This document shows positions 17,447-26,894 of a DNA stretch of 64,000 bases, in pieces; position 1 is the first letter of the stretch; every line of letters starts with the position of its first letter. This DNA is from Gemmatimonas aurantiaca T-27. Lineage in GTDB: Bacteria > Gemmatimonadota > Gemmatimonadetes > Gemmatimonadales > Gemmatimonadaceae. The notes beneath the pieces were generated by a model, which saw only the letters and a program-made list of their open reading frames with translations, was not told the origin of the DNA and did not search any database. The stretch covers positions 1,054,001 to 1,118,000 of the forward strand of contig NC_012489.1 of the NCBI RefSeq assembly GCF_000010305.1, in the 5' to 3' direction. A program made the translations under genes and the position numbers.

Positions 17447-18742
17447 ATGTTCGATTCGACAACGCGCACCGTCGTGGTGGTGGGAGCGCAGTGGGGCGAT
17501 GAAGGGAAGGGCAAGCTGGTGGACGTGCTGGCCGAGCGCGCCGATTGGGTGGTGCGCTACCAGGGCGGTGCCAATGCCGGGCATACGGTCCATATCGGGG
17601 ACAAGTCCTTCATCCTCCATCAGATCCCGAGCGGCATTCTGCACCCCGGGGTGCGTTGTGCGATCGGCAACGGCGTGGTGATGGATCCGGAAACCCTGTT
17701 CACGGAAATCGACGAACTGATCGCCGATGGGGTGGACGTGGAAGGCCGCCTGTACGTGAGCGAGCGGGCGCACCTGGTCATGCCCTACCACAAGCTGGTG
17801 GACAAGGCCAGCGCGGCCAGCAAGGCCATTGGCACGACCGGCCGCGGCATTGGCCCGGCCTATGAAGACAAGGTGGCGCGTCGCGGCGTGCGCGTGCTGG
17901 ACCTGCGCAACACCGAACGGCTGCGTGAGCTGGTGACTGCGGGCGTGGAGCGCGCCAACGCGCAGCTCGAGCGGTCGGGCTCGGACGTGCGCGCCTCGGT
18001 GGACGAAACCCTGGCCACCCTCGGCGCACTCGCGCCCCGTCTGCTCGGCCTGGCCGACGACGTGGGGCTGTGTGTGCACCGTGCCATCAAGACCGGCGCC
18101 GCCATCCTGCTGGAAGGCGCGCAGGGCTCGCTGCTCGATATCGATCATGGCACGTACCCGTTTGTCACGTCGAGCAACACCACGGTGGGCGGCGCAGCCA
18201 CGGGCGTGGGCATTTCCCCCATGGCACTCAACGCCGCGTTGGGTGTGGTGAAGGCCTACACGACGCGGGTGGGCAATGGCCCGCTGCCCACCGAACTCGA
18301 AGAGCCGTTGCAGAGCCATGTCCGGCAGTTGGGTCACGAGTTTGGCGCCACGACCGGACGTCCGCGTCGGTGTGGCTGGTTCGACGGGGTGGTCGTGCGC
18401 TATGCCGCGCGCGTGAACGGTCTGACCGGTCTCGCCATCACCAAGCTCGACGTGCTCGATACGCTCGACGAGCTCGCCGTGTGCACCGGCTACAAGATCG
18501 GTGGTGAGGTCTACACCGAATTCCCCGCCGATCTGTCGCTGCTGGAGAAGGCGGAGCCCGTGTACGAGTGGTTCCCGGGGTGGAAGCAGTCCACCCAGGA
18601 TGCCCGTTCGTTGTCCGACCTGCCCCCGGCGGCGCGCGCCTATCTCGACCGGCTCGAAGCACTGTGCGAAACGCCGATCGCGTTTGTCAGCGTGGGCACG
18701 CGTCGCGATCAGATCATCGGCGTGCACGCCGCTGTGGCCTGA
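17447..18742 (+). CDS. purA: Adenylosuccinate synthetase
   Basis: Makes adenylosuccinate from IMP, aspartate and GTP in AMP synthesis. 431 residues with the N-terminal GTP/IMP site VVGAQWGDEGKGK, then NAGHTV, GTTGRGIGPAYEDK, EGAQGSLLDIDHGTYPFVTS and TTGRPRRCGWFD, all diagnostic. ATG 17447 gives the normal N-terminus; an earlier in-frame TTG (17411) lies in the terminator. A YpdA-like reductase follows 37 bases later. Confidence 0.97.
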   Translation: MFDSTTRTVVVVGAQWGDEGKGKLVDVLAERADWVVRYQGGANAGHTVHIGDKSFILHQIPSGILHPGVRCAIGNGVVMDPETLFTEIDELIADGVDVEGRLYVSERAHLVMPYHKLVDKASAASKAIGTTGRGIGPAYEDKVARRGVRVLDLRNTERLRELVTAGVERANAQLERSGSDVRASVDETLATLGALAPRLLGLADDVGLCVHRAIKTGAAILLEGAQGSLLDIDHGTYPFVTSSNTTVGGAATGVGISPMALNAALGVVKAYTTRVGNGPLPTELEEPLQSHVRQLGHEFGATTGRPRRCGWFDGVVVRYAARVNGLTGLAITKLDVLDTLDELAVCTGYKIGGEVYTEFPADLSLLEKAEPVYEWFPGWKQSTQDARSLSDLPPAARAYLDRLEALCETPIAFVSVGTRRDQIIGVHAAVA

Positions 18743-18779
18743 GCGCATTGCACGGGGTGGTGTCGAACCGGAGGGATCG

Positions 18780-19835
18780 ATGAGCCGGGTGGAAACGGTG
18801 ACGGGCACGCAGACGCCTGCCTTGCCGGACGTGGTGGATGTGGTGGTGGTCGGCGCTGGTCCGTGCGGACTGGCGGCGGCCATCGCGGCCCGCCGTGCCG
18901 GCATGTCGGCCGTGGTGTTCGATCGCGGCTGCATTGTGAACGGTCTGTCGAGCTACCCGACCTACATGACGTTCTTCTCCACCGCCGAGCGGTTGTCGAT
19001 CGGTGGAGTACCGTTCATCGTGGCGACGGAAAAACCGACCCGCCGCGACGCGCTGGCGTACTACCGCGGCGTGGCGGATCTGTACGACATCGATGTGCGT
19101 CAGTTCGAAACGGTGGAAGCCCTGCGGGCGGTGCGCGTGGATCCCAAGCCCGGTCAGGCCGAGCCCAAGCGCGGGGCCCGCTGGTTGGTGCGTTCACAGA
19201 CACGTGGGGGGGGAGTCCACGAGACTGCAGCCCATGCGGTGGTGATCGCCACGGGCTACTTCGGTCGCCCGAACCGACTTGGTGTGCCCGGTGAATCGCT
19301 GCCGCATGTGCGGCACGGCTATGTGGAGGGCCATTCGGCGTGGCGCGAGCCGGTCGTGGTGGTGGGCGGCGCGAATTCGGCGGTGGACGCGGCGCTCGAC
19401 ATGTACCGGGCCGGCGCCAAGGTCACCATTGTGCACAACGGGGAAGCGCTCGGGGCCAACGTGAAGCCCTGGGTGCGTCCTGATATCGAGGCGCGCATCC
19501 GGGAAGGCGCGATCGCGGCGCGTTTCCAGACGCGGGTGGTCGCCATCGAAACCGACACCGTGGTGGTGGAAGGGCCGGAGGGCACGTCACGGATTCCGGC
19601 CACGCAGGTGTACACCATGACCGGCTTCCTGCCCGAGATCGGGTTGCTGGAGCAGATCGGTGTGCCCATCGAGGGGGAGACGGGGATTCCCCGCCACGAC
19701 CCATTGACGATGGCGACGCCCGCGGCGGGTATCTACCTTGCGGGAGTGATCGCTTCGGGCAACGAAGCGAATCGCATTTTCATCGAGAACGGGCGCGATC
19801 ACGGCGACGCGATCGTAGCCCACGTGCTGCGCTGA
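18780..19835 (+). CDS. ypdA: YpdA-family bacillithiol-disulfide-reductase-like flavoprotein
   Basis: 351-residue FAD/NAD(P)H oxidoreductase. The FAD motif GAGPCGLAAAIAARRAG at about residues 23-39 carries the YpdA-type Cys in GPCG; VFDRGCIVNGLSSYPTYMTF-F, IATGYFGRPN, a second nucleotide motif VVVGGANSAVDAALDMYRAG and the end GVIASGNEANRIFIENGR follow the YpdA pattern. YpdA reduces bacillithiol disulfide in Firmicutes. Start ATG 18780 has GGAGGGATC before it. Cofactor use in this organism is inferred only. Confidence 0.85.
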   Translation: MSRVETVTGTQTPALPDVVDVVVVGAGPCGLAAAIAARRAGMSAVVFDRGCIVNGLSSYPTYMTFFSTAERLSIGGVPFIVATEKPTRRDALAYYRGVADLYDIDVRQFETVEALRAVRVDPKPGQAEPKRGARWLVRSQTRGGGVHETAAHAVVIATGYFGRPNRLGVPGESLPHVRHGYVEGHSAWREPVVVVGGANSAVDAALDMYRAGAKVTIVHNGEALGANVKPWVRPDIEARIREGAIAARFQTRVVAIETDTVVVEGPEGTSRIPATQVYTMTGFLPEIGLLEQIGVPIEGETGIPRHDPLTMATPAAGIYLAGVIASGNEANRIFIENGRDHGDAIVAHVLR

Positions 19836-19910
19836 CATCTCGTCGTGCGCACATGAAGACCGTGGTGCCTCGACGCCCACGTCCACTTCGTACCCCAGAC
19901 CGTTTCGCCA

Positions 19911-21251
19911 ATGTCCGGCTACCCTGATGTGATGGACAAGCTCGTGTCGCTGTGCAAGCGACGTGGCTTCATCTTCCAGTCGTCCGAGATCTACGGCGGT
20001 ACGGGGTCGGTGTGGGACTACGGTCCGCTCGGCGTGGAGCTCAAGAAGAACATCAAGGACTTCTGGTGGAACGCGATGGTGCGTTCACGCGATGACATCG
20101 AAGGCCTCGATGCCGCGATCCTGATGCACCCGCGCACCTGGGAAGCGTCGGGCCACGTGGCCGGCTTCACCGATCCGCTGGTGGACTGCAAGCAGTGCAA
20201 GGCGCGCTTCCGGGCCGACAAGATGGACCCGAAGAAGCTCGAGGCGAACGTGTGCCCGAATTGCGGCAACAAGGGCACGCTCACCGAACCGCGTCTGTTC
20301 AACCTGATGTTCAAGACACACATGGGCGCGCTCGAAGAGAGCTCGAGCATCGTGTATCTGCGCCCGGAAACGGCGCAGGGCATCTTCGTGAACTTCCTGA
20401 ACGTGCAGCAGTCGATGCGTCAGAAGGTGCCGTTTGGCATCGCGCAGATCGGCAAGGCGTTCCGCAACGAAATCACGCCGGGCAACTTCATTTTCCGCAC
20501 GCGTGAGTTCGAGCAGATGGAGATGCAGTTTTTCGTCGAGCCGGGCACGGACATGGAGTGGTTCGAGCAGTGGAAGGCCAAGCGCATGCAGTGGCACTTC
20601 GATCTCGGACTTTCGCCGGACCGCCTCAAGTTCCATCAGCACGATGCGGGCGAACTCGCGCACTATGCACGCGCCGCGTTCGATGTGACGTTCGATTTTG
20701 GTGGCACGCTGGGTGACCAGGAAATCGAAGGCATCCACAACCGAGGTGACTTCGATCTGTCGCAGCACCAGCAGTATTCGGGCAAGAAGCTCGAGTACTT
20801 CGATCAGCCCAATAACAAGCGGTACGTGCCGTACGTCATCGAAACATCGGTGGGTGCCGACCGTGTGACGTTGGCCACGCTGGTGAATGCGTATCGCGAA
20901 GAAACGGTGGAAGGCGAAAGCGAAGGTCGTGTGGTGCTGGGGCTCAAGCACAGCATCGCCCCGATCAAGGCGGCCATCTTCCCGCTCACCAAGAAAGACG
21001 GTCAGCCGGAAATGGCCAATCGTATCGTGGACGACCTGCGCAGCGCGTTTGCGGTGGACTACGACGAGACTGGTTCCATCGGCAAGCGGTATCGCCGGCA
21101 GGACGAAGTGGGCACACCGTTCTGCGTGACGGTGGACGGACAGAGCACGGGTGACCAGACGGTCACGGTGCGTGACCGTGATACCCTGGCGCAGGATCGG
21201 GTGGACGTGTCGCAGCTCAAGGGCTACCTGGCAGCCAAGCTGGTCGGCTGA
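19911..21251 (+). CDS. glyS: Glycyl-tRNA synthetase (alpha-2 type)
   Basis: 446-residue class II synthetase charging tRNA-Gly. Seen: [34 protein letters not shown], motif 2 [20 protein letters not shown], and the C-terminal anticodon domain. A four-Cys insert (CKQCKARF and CPNCGNKG, about residues 95-125) may bind zinc. It is the eukaryote-like homodimer form rather than glyQ/glyS. No clear Shine-Dalgarno precedes ATG 19911; nothing else was recognised in the 75-base spacer. Confidence 0.95.
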   Translation: MSGYPDVMDKLVSLCKRRGFIFQSSEIYGGTGSVWDYGPLGVELKKNIKDFWWNAMVRSRDDIEGLDAAILMHPRTWEASGHVAGFTDPLVDCKQCKARFRADKMDPKKLEANVCPNCGNKGTLTEPRLFNLMFKTHMGALEESSSIVYLRPETAQGIFVNFLNVQQSMRQKVPFGIAQIGKAFRNEITPGNFIFRTREFEQMEMQFFVEPGTDMEWFEQWKAKRMQWHFDLGLSPDRLKFHQHDAGELAHYARAAFDVTFDFGGTLGDQEIEGIHNRGDFDLSQHQQYSGKKLEYFDQPNNKRYVPYVIETSVGADRVTLATLVNAYREETVEGESEGRVVLGLKHSIAPIKAAIFPLTKKDGQPEMANRIVDDLRSAFAVDYDETGSIGKRYRRQDEVGTPFCVTVDGQSTGDQTVTVRDRDTLAQDRVDVSQLKGYLAAKLVG

Positions 21252-21271
21252 GCCATTGAGCGTGCCGTTGA

Positions 21272-21287
21272 GCGTGCCATGGCACGC
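21272..21287. repeat. 16-base perfect palindrome
   Basis: GCGTGCCATGGCACGC lies just after glyS; two copies of TTGAGCGTGCC precede or overlap it. It could be part of a hairpin at the glyS 3' end or a protein site. No function assigned. Confidence 0.5.
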
Positions 21288-21351
21288 CGACGGGTGCTGA
21301 TCGCGGTGCCATCCGTACCGGAAGAATCACCGACGCAGGGATGAGTTGCGA

Positions 21352-21401
21352 GAGGGGCGGAGAGTCGACAACGTAGGCACGTTGTTCACTCCCCGCCCCT
21401 C
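21352..21401 (+). terminator. Terminator-like hairpin immediately before the BNR-repeat gene
   Basis: GAGGGGCGG (21352-21360) pairs with CCGCCCCTC (21393-21401); inside, ACAACGT and ACGTTGT pair around AGGC. ACCGTTTTCC follows, ending 13 bases before ATG 21414. It may end glyS transcripts or act as an attenuator in the leader of the next gene. Confidence 0.6.
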
Positions 21402-21413
21402 ACCGTTTTCCTC

Positions 21414-24400
21414 ATGGTTGCTTCGCGAACACTCGCGTGGCTGGCCGTGCCTTTGGCATTCCCTCTGGTACTGCCCGCTGCCGCCCTTCTCCAGCCGCCG
21501 GCCAAGCCCGCGGCTCAACCGCCTGCACGAGCAACATCGCCTGCCGTGGCTCCGCGTCCGGCCCTTGCACCGGTCACGCTCGACTCGGCCTTTCTCTCCC
21601 AGTATCGCTGGCGCAACATCGGCCCTGACCGCGGTGGGCGTTCCATCGCGGCCAGTGGTGTGAAGGGACGCAAGAACGAGGCGTACTTCGGCGCAACGGG
21701 CGGCGGCCTCTGGAAGACCATCGACGCTGGCGAGAACTGGTTCCCCGTCACCGATGGTCACATCACGAGCGCATCCGTGGGGGCGGTGGCGGTGAGCGAG
21801 TCGCATCCGGATGTCGTGTACATCGGCATGGGTGAGAGCGCCATTCGCGGCAACATCATGCCGGGTGATGGCATCTACAAGAGCAGCGACGCCGGCAAGA
21901 CATGGAAACACCTTGGCTTCCGCACGGTGGATGCGATCTCGAAGATTCGCGTGCATCCCACCAACCCCGACATCGTTTTTGCGGCGGTGCTTGGCAAGTA
22001 CAGTGTGCCCAGTGAAGAGCGCGGCGTGTACAAGAGCACCGATGGTGGTACGACCTGGAAGCGCGTGCTGTTCAAGGATGCGAAGAGCGGTGCGGTGGAC
22101 ATCGTCCTCGATCGTGCCAATCCTCGCGTGTTGTACGCGACACTCTGGGAAGCCTATCGCAAGGAATATCAGATGTCGTCGGGCGGCCCGGGTTCTGGTC
22201 TCTACAAGAGCACCGATGGCGGTGATACCTGGACGGAGATCACGCGCGCCAGCGGGTTGCCATCGGGTCTGGTCGGACGCATCGGTGTGGCTGTCACGGC
22301 GGCCAATCCCAATCGTGTGTACGCGCTGATCGAGAACGAGAATGGCGGGCTGTTCAAGAGCGACGACGCGGGTGCCACGTGGACGCTGATGAACAGTGAC
22401 CGTAACATCCGTCAGCGGGCGTTCTACTACACGCACCTGTACGCCGATCACAAGAACGCCGATCGGGTGTACATCCAGAACGTGTCGTTCTTCCGTTCGG
22501 ACGATGCCGGCAAGACCATCACGAGCATTGGACAGGGTAGCCATGCCGACTGGCATGATCTGTGGGTGGATCCGGATGATGCGGAGCACCTCGTGGCCGG
22601 CAATGACGGCGGCGGTACGGTGACGTTCAATGGCGGCAAGGCCTACACCGCGCAGGACTTCCCCACGGAGCAGTGGTATCACGTCATCACCACCAAGCAC
22701 GTGCCGTTTCATGTCTGCGGATCGCAGCAGGACAACAGCACGTTGTGCACGCCGATGAACTGGAACATGGGGCGGCAGAATGCCGAGCCGGGCCAGGAGG
22801 CACAGGGTGGCGTGGCCGTGTCGTATCAGGTGGGCGGTGGTGAGCCGGGCTACATCGCGCCCGACCCGCTCGACCTGGATGTGTTCTACGCCGGCACCAA
22901 CAACGGCGGATACGTGGACAAGTTCAACAAGCGCACCGGCCTCTCGCGCGAAGTGAATCCGTATCCGTGGTTTTACTCCGGCGAGCCCTCGAAGGAAATC
23001 CGCGAGCGCTGGCAGTGGACGTTCCCCATTCTGTTCTCTCAGGTCGATCCCAAGCTGCTCTTTGTGTCGTCGCAGCGCCTGTGGGCCACACGCGATGGGG
23101 GACGCACGTGGATGAACCTGAGCGGGGATCTCACGCGGCACGCGCCGGAAACGCAGGAGAAGTCGGGCGGCCCGATCACCGGTGACATGAATGGTCCCGA
23201 AGTGTACGGGACGATCTTCTCGGTGGGTCCGAGCAAGAAGGACGTGAACACGATCTTCACCGGCTCCGATGATGGTCTGGTGTTTGTCACCCGCAACTTC
23301 GGCAAGACGTGGACGAACATCACGCCGAAGGACATGCCGGACTTCGGGCGCGTCTCGCAGCTCGATGCGTCCTCGCATGATGCGGGCACCGTGTACATGT
23401 CGGTGCGTCGTCCGCTGCTCAACGATCGGGCGCCGTACATCTTCAAGACCACGGACTACGGTCGTACATGGACCAAGATCGTGAATGGCCTGGGCGCGGA
23501 GGACTACGTGCACGCCGTGCGCGAAGATCCCACCCGTCGCGGCCTGCTGTATGCCGCCACGCAACACGGCGTGTACATCTCGTACGACGACGGCGCGCAG
23601 TGGCAGCGTCTCAATCTCAACCTGCCGGATGTCCCGGTCGCGGATCTCATCGTGGAGCGCGACGAACTGGTGATTGGCACGCATGGCCGCGGCTTCTGGG
23701 TGCTGGACAACATCACCCCGCTGCGTCAGGCCACGCCGACCGTGCTGGCGGCGTCGTCGCACCTGTATGCGCCGGTGACGGGTCTGCGGTCGTCGCCTGG
23801 CGTGACGCTGAACTGGCGCTTTGCCACCAAGCCCAAGCGGGCGATGCTGGCCATTCTCGATTCCACGGGCACGGTGGTGCGTGAATACACCGGAGACACC
23901 GCTACGGCGACGGCAGGTGCAGCGGGCGGACGTCGTCGTGGCACGACGGCCACCTTCCCCATCACGGCGGGGTTGTCGCGGTTCACGTTCGATCTGCGTT
24001 CCACGGGACTGGAGAGCTTCCCGGGCATGATCCTGTGGGGGGCCGGCACGGCCGGTCCGGCACTGCCGCCCGGTCGCTACAGCGTGCGTCTGACAGCGGA
24101 TGGCCAGGAGCTCAAGGCGCCGCTCACCATTCGGCGCAGTCCCCTGGTGGCCGATGTGACCGACGCCGACCTGCGGGCGCAGTATGCTTTCGGCAAGAAG
24201 GTGCGCGACAAGACCAACGAAGCGCAGCGCGCGGTGATCGAGATCCGCCGGGTGAAGGACCAGCTCACCGACCGTCTCAAGCGTGCCACCGACGATGCCG
24301 CGCTCAAGAGCAAGGGCGAGGTCCTGCGCACAAACGCGTCGGGGGTCGAAGAGAACGTGTATCAGGTGAAGAACCAGAGTGGGCAAGACCCGCTCAACTT

Positions 24401-24647
24401 CCCGATCAAGGTCAACAACCGCCTCGCGAATCTGTTGGCCATGGCCGAACGGGGGGATGGCACACCGGGCACCTACATGCCGGAGATCCTCGATATCCTG
24501 ACCAAGGAGCTGGCGGGATATCAGCGCACGCTCGAACAGGTGTGGAAGACCGACCTGACGGCCGTCAACACCGAGCTGACGCGGCTCAAGCTGCCTCTGC
24601 TCGATCCCAAGTGCACCGTCGTGACCGGCTGCGGCGCGACGCCGTAA
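21414..24647 (+). CDS. Secreted BNR/VPS10-like repeat protein (sialidase-type beta-propeller)
   Basis: 1077 residues. An N-terminal signal peptide (LAWLAVPLAFPLVLPAAALL) is followed by an Ala/Pro linker and then repeated BNR Asp-box blades: GGLWKTIDAGENW, GIYKSSDAGKTWK, GVYKSTDGGTTWKR, GLYKSTDGGDTWTE, GLFKSDDAGATW, LFVSSQRLWATRDGGRTW, YIFKTTDYGRTW and GVYISYDDGAQW, enough for two propellers. The C-terminal ~330 residues form a beta-sandwich-like part (PGRYSVRLTADGQ) and a coiled-coil-like tail ending near a Cys pair. This architecture is often labelled glycosyl hydrolase or sortilin-like; no catalytic residues can be assigned, so enzyme activity is unproven. No Shine-Dalgarno is seen before the ATG. 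Confidence 0.85.
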   Translation: MVASRTLAWLAVPLAFPLVLPAAALLQPPAKPAAQPPARATSPAVAPRPALAPVTLDSAFLSQYRWRNIGPDRGGRSIAASGVKGRKNEAYFGATGGGLWKTIDAGENWFPVTDGHITSASVGAVAVSESHPDVVYIGMGESAIRGNIMPGDGIYKSSDAGKTWKHLGFRTVDAISKIRVHPTNPDIVFAAVLGKYSVPSEERGVYKSTDGGTTWKRVLFKDAKSGAVDIVLDRANPRVLYATLWEAYRKEYQMSSGGPGSGLYKSTDGGDTWTEITRASGLPSGLVGRIGVAVTAANPNRVYALIENENGGLFKSDDAGATWTLMNSDRNIRQRAFYYTHLYADHKNADRVYIQNVSFFRSDDAGKTITSIGQGSHADWHDLWVDPDDAEHLVAGNDGGGTVTFNGGKAYTAQDFPTEQWYHVITTKHVPFHVCGSQQDNSTLCTPMNWNMGRQNAEPGQEAQGGVAVSYQVGGGEPGYIAPDPLDLDVFYAGTNNGGYVDKFNKRTGLSREVNPYPWFYSGEPSKEIRERWQWTFPILFSQVDPKLLFVSSQRLWATRDGGRTWMNLSGDLTRHAPETQEKSGGPITGDMNGPEVYGTIFSVGPSKKDVNTIFTGSDDGLVFVTRNFGKTWTNITPKDMPDFGRVSQLDASSHDAGTVYMSVRRPLLNDRAPYIFKTTDYGRTWTKIVNGLGAEDYVHAVREDPTRRGLLYAATQHGVYISYDDGAQWQRLNLNLPDVPVADLIVERDELVIGTHGRGFWVLDNITPLRQATPTVLAASSHLYAPVTGLRSSPGVTLNWRFATKPKRAMLAILDSTGTVVREYTGDTATATAGAAGGRRRGTTATFPITAGLSRFTFDLRSTGLESFPGMILWGAGTAGPALPPGRYSVRLTADGQELKAPLTIRRSPLVADVTDADLRAQYAFGKKVRDKTNEAQRAVIEIRRVKDQLTDRLKRATDDAALKSKGEVLRTNASGVEENVYQVKNQSGQDPLNFPIKVNNRLANLLAMAERGDGTPGTYMPEILDILTKELAGYQRTLEQVWKTDLTAVNTELTRLKLPLLDPKCTVVTGCGATP

Positions 24648-24672
24648 CCTGCGCGACGGCGTAGCAGGACAA

Positions 24673-24711
24673 AGCCCCCGATGGTCCCGATACCGTGGAT
24701 CGTCGGGGGCT
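24673..24711 (+). terminator. Terminator-like hairpin after the BNR-repeat gene
   Basis: AGCCCCCGA (24673-24681) pairs with TCGGGGGCT (24703-24711) around a 21-base loop that can itself form a small GGT/ACC hairpin; CTTGTCTCT follows. The T run is weak. Confidence 0.65.
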
Positions 24712-24740
24712 CTTGTCTCTCCTGTCATGCGTTCGTGATC

Positions 24741-24746
24741 TAGATT
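24741..24746 (+). promoter_or_regulatory. -10 box (TAGATT) abutting the SDR start
   Basis: TAGATT ends six bases before ATG 24753 with no Shine-Dalgarno between; the predicted transcript would begin at the start codon. The best upstream TTG box (TTGTCT at 24713) is too far for a normal spacer. Confidence 0.45.
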
Positions 24747-24752
24747 CCGGGC

Positions 24753-25460
24753 ATGACTGCTTCTACACGTCCTGTCGCTCTGATCACCGGCGCCTCCCGG
24801 GGCATCGGCCGCGCCATCGCATTGCGTTTGGCGCCTACGCACGACCTGATCCTCGTGGCGCGCGATCTCGAACGCCTGCAGCGCCTCACCGAAGAATGTG
24901 CCGTGATCGGCGAGCGGGTGCGGAGCATCGCGCTCGACGTCACGGATTTTGCCGCGGTCGCCGATGCGCTGCGTGATGTGCAAGTGGATGTGCTCATCAA
25001 CAATGCCGGCGTGGCCCACCTCAAGCCGTTCCTCGAAACCACCCCAGAGGAGTGGCATCATCAGGTGGATGTGAACGTGCACGCGCTCTATCACGTGACA
25101 CGGGCGCTGTTGCCGGGCATGATGTCACGTGGCGTGGGCCATGTGTGCATCATCGGCAGCACGGCAGGGCGCAACACGTTCGTGGGTGGCACGTGTTATG
25201 TGGGCACCAAACACTTCGTGATGGGCTTCGCGGAATCGCTGATGCTGGAAGTGCGCGATGCCGGTGTGGGCGTCTCTGTCATCACGCCGGGATCGGTTGC
25301 TACCGACCTGTTTCCCGAGGGCACCAATACCACCTGGATGCTCGAGCCGGAGAATGTGGCCGACGCGGTGTACTTCGCCGTGACCACGCCGCAGCACATG
25401 CTGGTGCACCGTCTCGAGGTGCGTCCGTTGTCGCCGAAGCGCCCGCGTCCGGGTGCCTGA
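24753..25460 (+). CDS. Short-chain dehydrogenase/reductase
   Basis: 235-residue classical SDR. TGASRGIGRAIALRL is the cofactor motif; ARD at the end of strand 2 suggests NADP preference; LDVTD, NNAGVAH, and the catalytic Ser (IIGSTAG) and Tyr-Lys (YVGTK) are present, with PGSVATD after the active site. Substrate unknown. It is followed by the GAF protein 33 bases on. Confidence 0.9.
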   Translation: MTASTRPVALITGASRGIGRAIALRLAPTHDLILVARDLERLQRLTEECAVIGERVRSIALDVTDFAAVADALRDVQVDVLINNAGVAHLKPFLETTPEEWHHQVDVNVHALYHVTRALLPGMMSRGVGHVCIIGSTAGRNTFVGGTCYVGTKHFVMGFAESLMLEVRDAGVGVSVITPGSVATDLFPEGTNTTWMLEPENVADAVYFAVTTPQHMLVHRLEVRPLSPKRPRPGA

Positions 25461-25493
25461 TATCGCTTCTCCTTCCCCTGCGGCGACTTGCTG

Positions 25494-26819
25494 ATGGATG
25501 GACGTGACCTGCTCGCTGTGCGCGAGATTGCCCATGCGTTTCTCGTGGCCGAACACCCGACCGATGTGCAGCAGTTCGCGCTGTCGCGTGTCACCCCGCT
25601 GCTCGGCGCCTCGTTTTCGTTGGTGATGCAGTTGGGCGCCGACGGGGAATTGCTGCGCCCCGTGGCCCAGCATGAGTGGCCGGCGGCGCATCGCTCGTGG
25701 ATCGGTGCGTTGCGCGTGCGTGTGGGCGATGGCCCGTCTGGCCTGGCCGTGGCCGAACGGCGGCTGGTGGAGGTGGAAGATCTGTTTGCCGATCCCACCC
25801 TGACCGGGTGGCACGAGGTGGCGAAGGAGCTGGGATTCCGGTCCATCATTGCCGCACCGTTGGAAGCGCCTGAGGGGCCGATCGGCGCGGTGGCATTCTA
25901 CTTCACGGATGCGACCAGCCTGCGCGATGAACAGCGCTCATTGGTCCGTCTCGTCGCCGACCAGATGGCGGCCGCCACCGACAAGGCGCGGCGACTCGAT
26001 GCGCTGCGCCGAGCCAATGCGGCACTGGCCGATGCCAACGCCGAACTCGAGACGCGCGCTGCTGCGTGGCGCGAAGCGGAAGACGATCGGCGCGCCGTGG
26101 AAACGCTGGTGCTGGATGCCATGTTGGCGTTGACCGCGCCCGTCGCACCCCTCGCTGGTGGAGACGGCACAGGGCGTGATCCGATCAGCGGCGATGCCGC
26201 GATGCGGTTGACCGCCGTGCGTTCGCTGGCCCGCGTGGCCCGCGAGTATGCGGCGGTGACCATGACCGCCGCGCCCGGTGGCGCACTGGAGTTGCTGCGT
26301 GATGGCGAAGAGGTGGATGTGCGGGCGCTGGTGCAGGCGGCGGTGACATCGTGGCGCCGCGTGGCGCCGTCGATTCCGGTGCAGATTCTGGAACCGCCCA
26401 CGCTGCTTCCCACCCTGCGCACCCAGACGTTGTTGCTGCAGCGCGCGCTGGAGCTGCTGGTGGGGTTGGGCATCCTGGGAGCCGCCACCGAGCGGGGATT
26501 GGTACGGGTGGCGATCGGGCAGGGACAGGACTCTCTGTCCCTCACGGTGGGGTGGGACGGGCGTCCCATTCTCCCCACTGATGACCAACCCCCTGCGACG
26601 TCCTCACGTATACTTCGCATACGCGAGGAGGCGCTGTCACTCGAAGCGCACGATCCGTACCTTGCCGTGCGCCAGTCGGTGACCGCCGCCGACCTCCCGA
26701 TGGCGCAGGCGTTGGTGGCGCGCCTGGGTGGTGACCTCCGTCTCGACGACGGGCGCGACCATGCCGACGGTGCGCAGTCGATCACGGTGGTATTTCCCGT
26801 GTTCTCCGGCCACGCGTGA
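25494..26819 (+). CDS. GAF domain protein with degenerate histidine-kinase-like C-terminus
   Basis: 441 residues, no membrane segment. Residues about 5-160 are a GAF sensor domain (LSRVTPLLGASFSLVM, GDGPSGLAVAERRLVEVEDL, FRSIIAAPL, AVAFYF). A coiled coil (about 165-205, Ala/Glu/Arg rich) leads to a segment placed like a kinase HisKA/HATPase pair. The HATPase-like end (VRVAIGQGQDSLSLTVGWDG, MAQALVARLGGDLRLDD, ITVVFPV) keeps the fold pattern but lacks the N-box Asn, the DxGxG and the phospho-acceptor His. Probably a sensor without kinase activity. Start ATG 25494; TTG 25488 is an alternative. Confidence 0.7.
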   Translation: MDGRDLLAVREIAHAFLVAEHPTDVQQFALSRVTPLLGASFSLVMQLGADGELLRPVAQHEWPAAHRSWIGALRVRVGDGPSGLAVAERRLVEVEDLFADPTLTGWHEVAKELGFRSIIAAPLEAPEGPIGAVAFYFTDATSLRDEQRSLVRLVADQMAAATDKARRLDALRRANAALADANAELETRAAAWREAEDDRRAVETLVLDAMLALTAPVAPLAGGDGTGRDPISGDAAMRLTAVRSLARVAREYAAVTMTAAPGGALELLRDGEEVDVRALVQAAVTSWRRVAPSIPVQILEPPTLLPTLRTQTLLLQRALELLVGLGILGAATERGLVRVAIGQGQDSLSLTVGWDGRPILPTDDQPPATSSRILRIREEALSLEAHDPYLAVRQSVTAADLPMAQALVARLGGDLRLDDGRDHADGAQSITVVFPVFSGHA

Positions 26820-26894
26820 CTTCGGTTGCGCCGGTGGTTGTGGCGCACCGGTCTTCCCGTCACACGTACTTCACGAAACCGCGGACCTGACGTC

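Noticed and set aside
21327-25094. A 1255-codon open frame on the minus strand, opposite the BNR-repeat and SDR genes
   Set aside because: It is antisense to two genes with clear families; its composition (very rich in Arg, His, Ala) is that of a mirror frame in GC-rich DNA.
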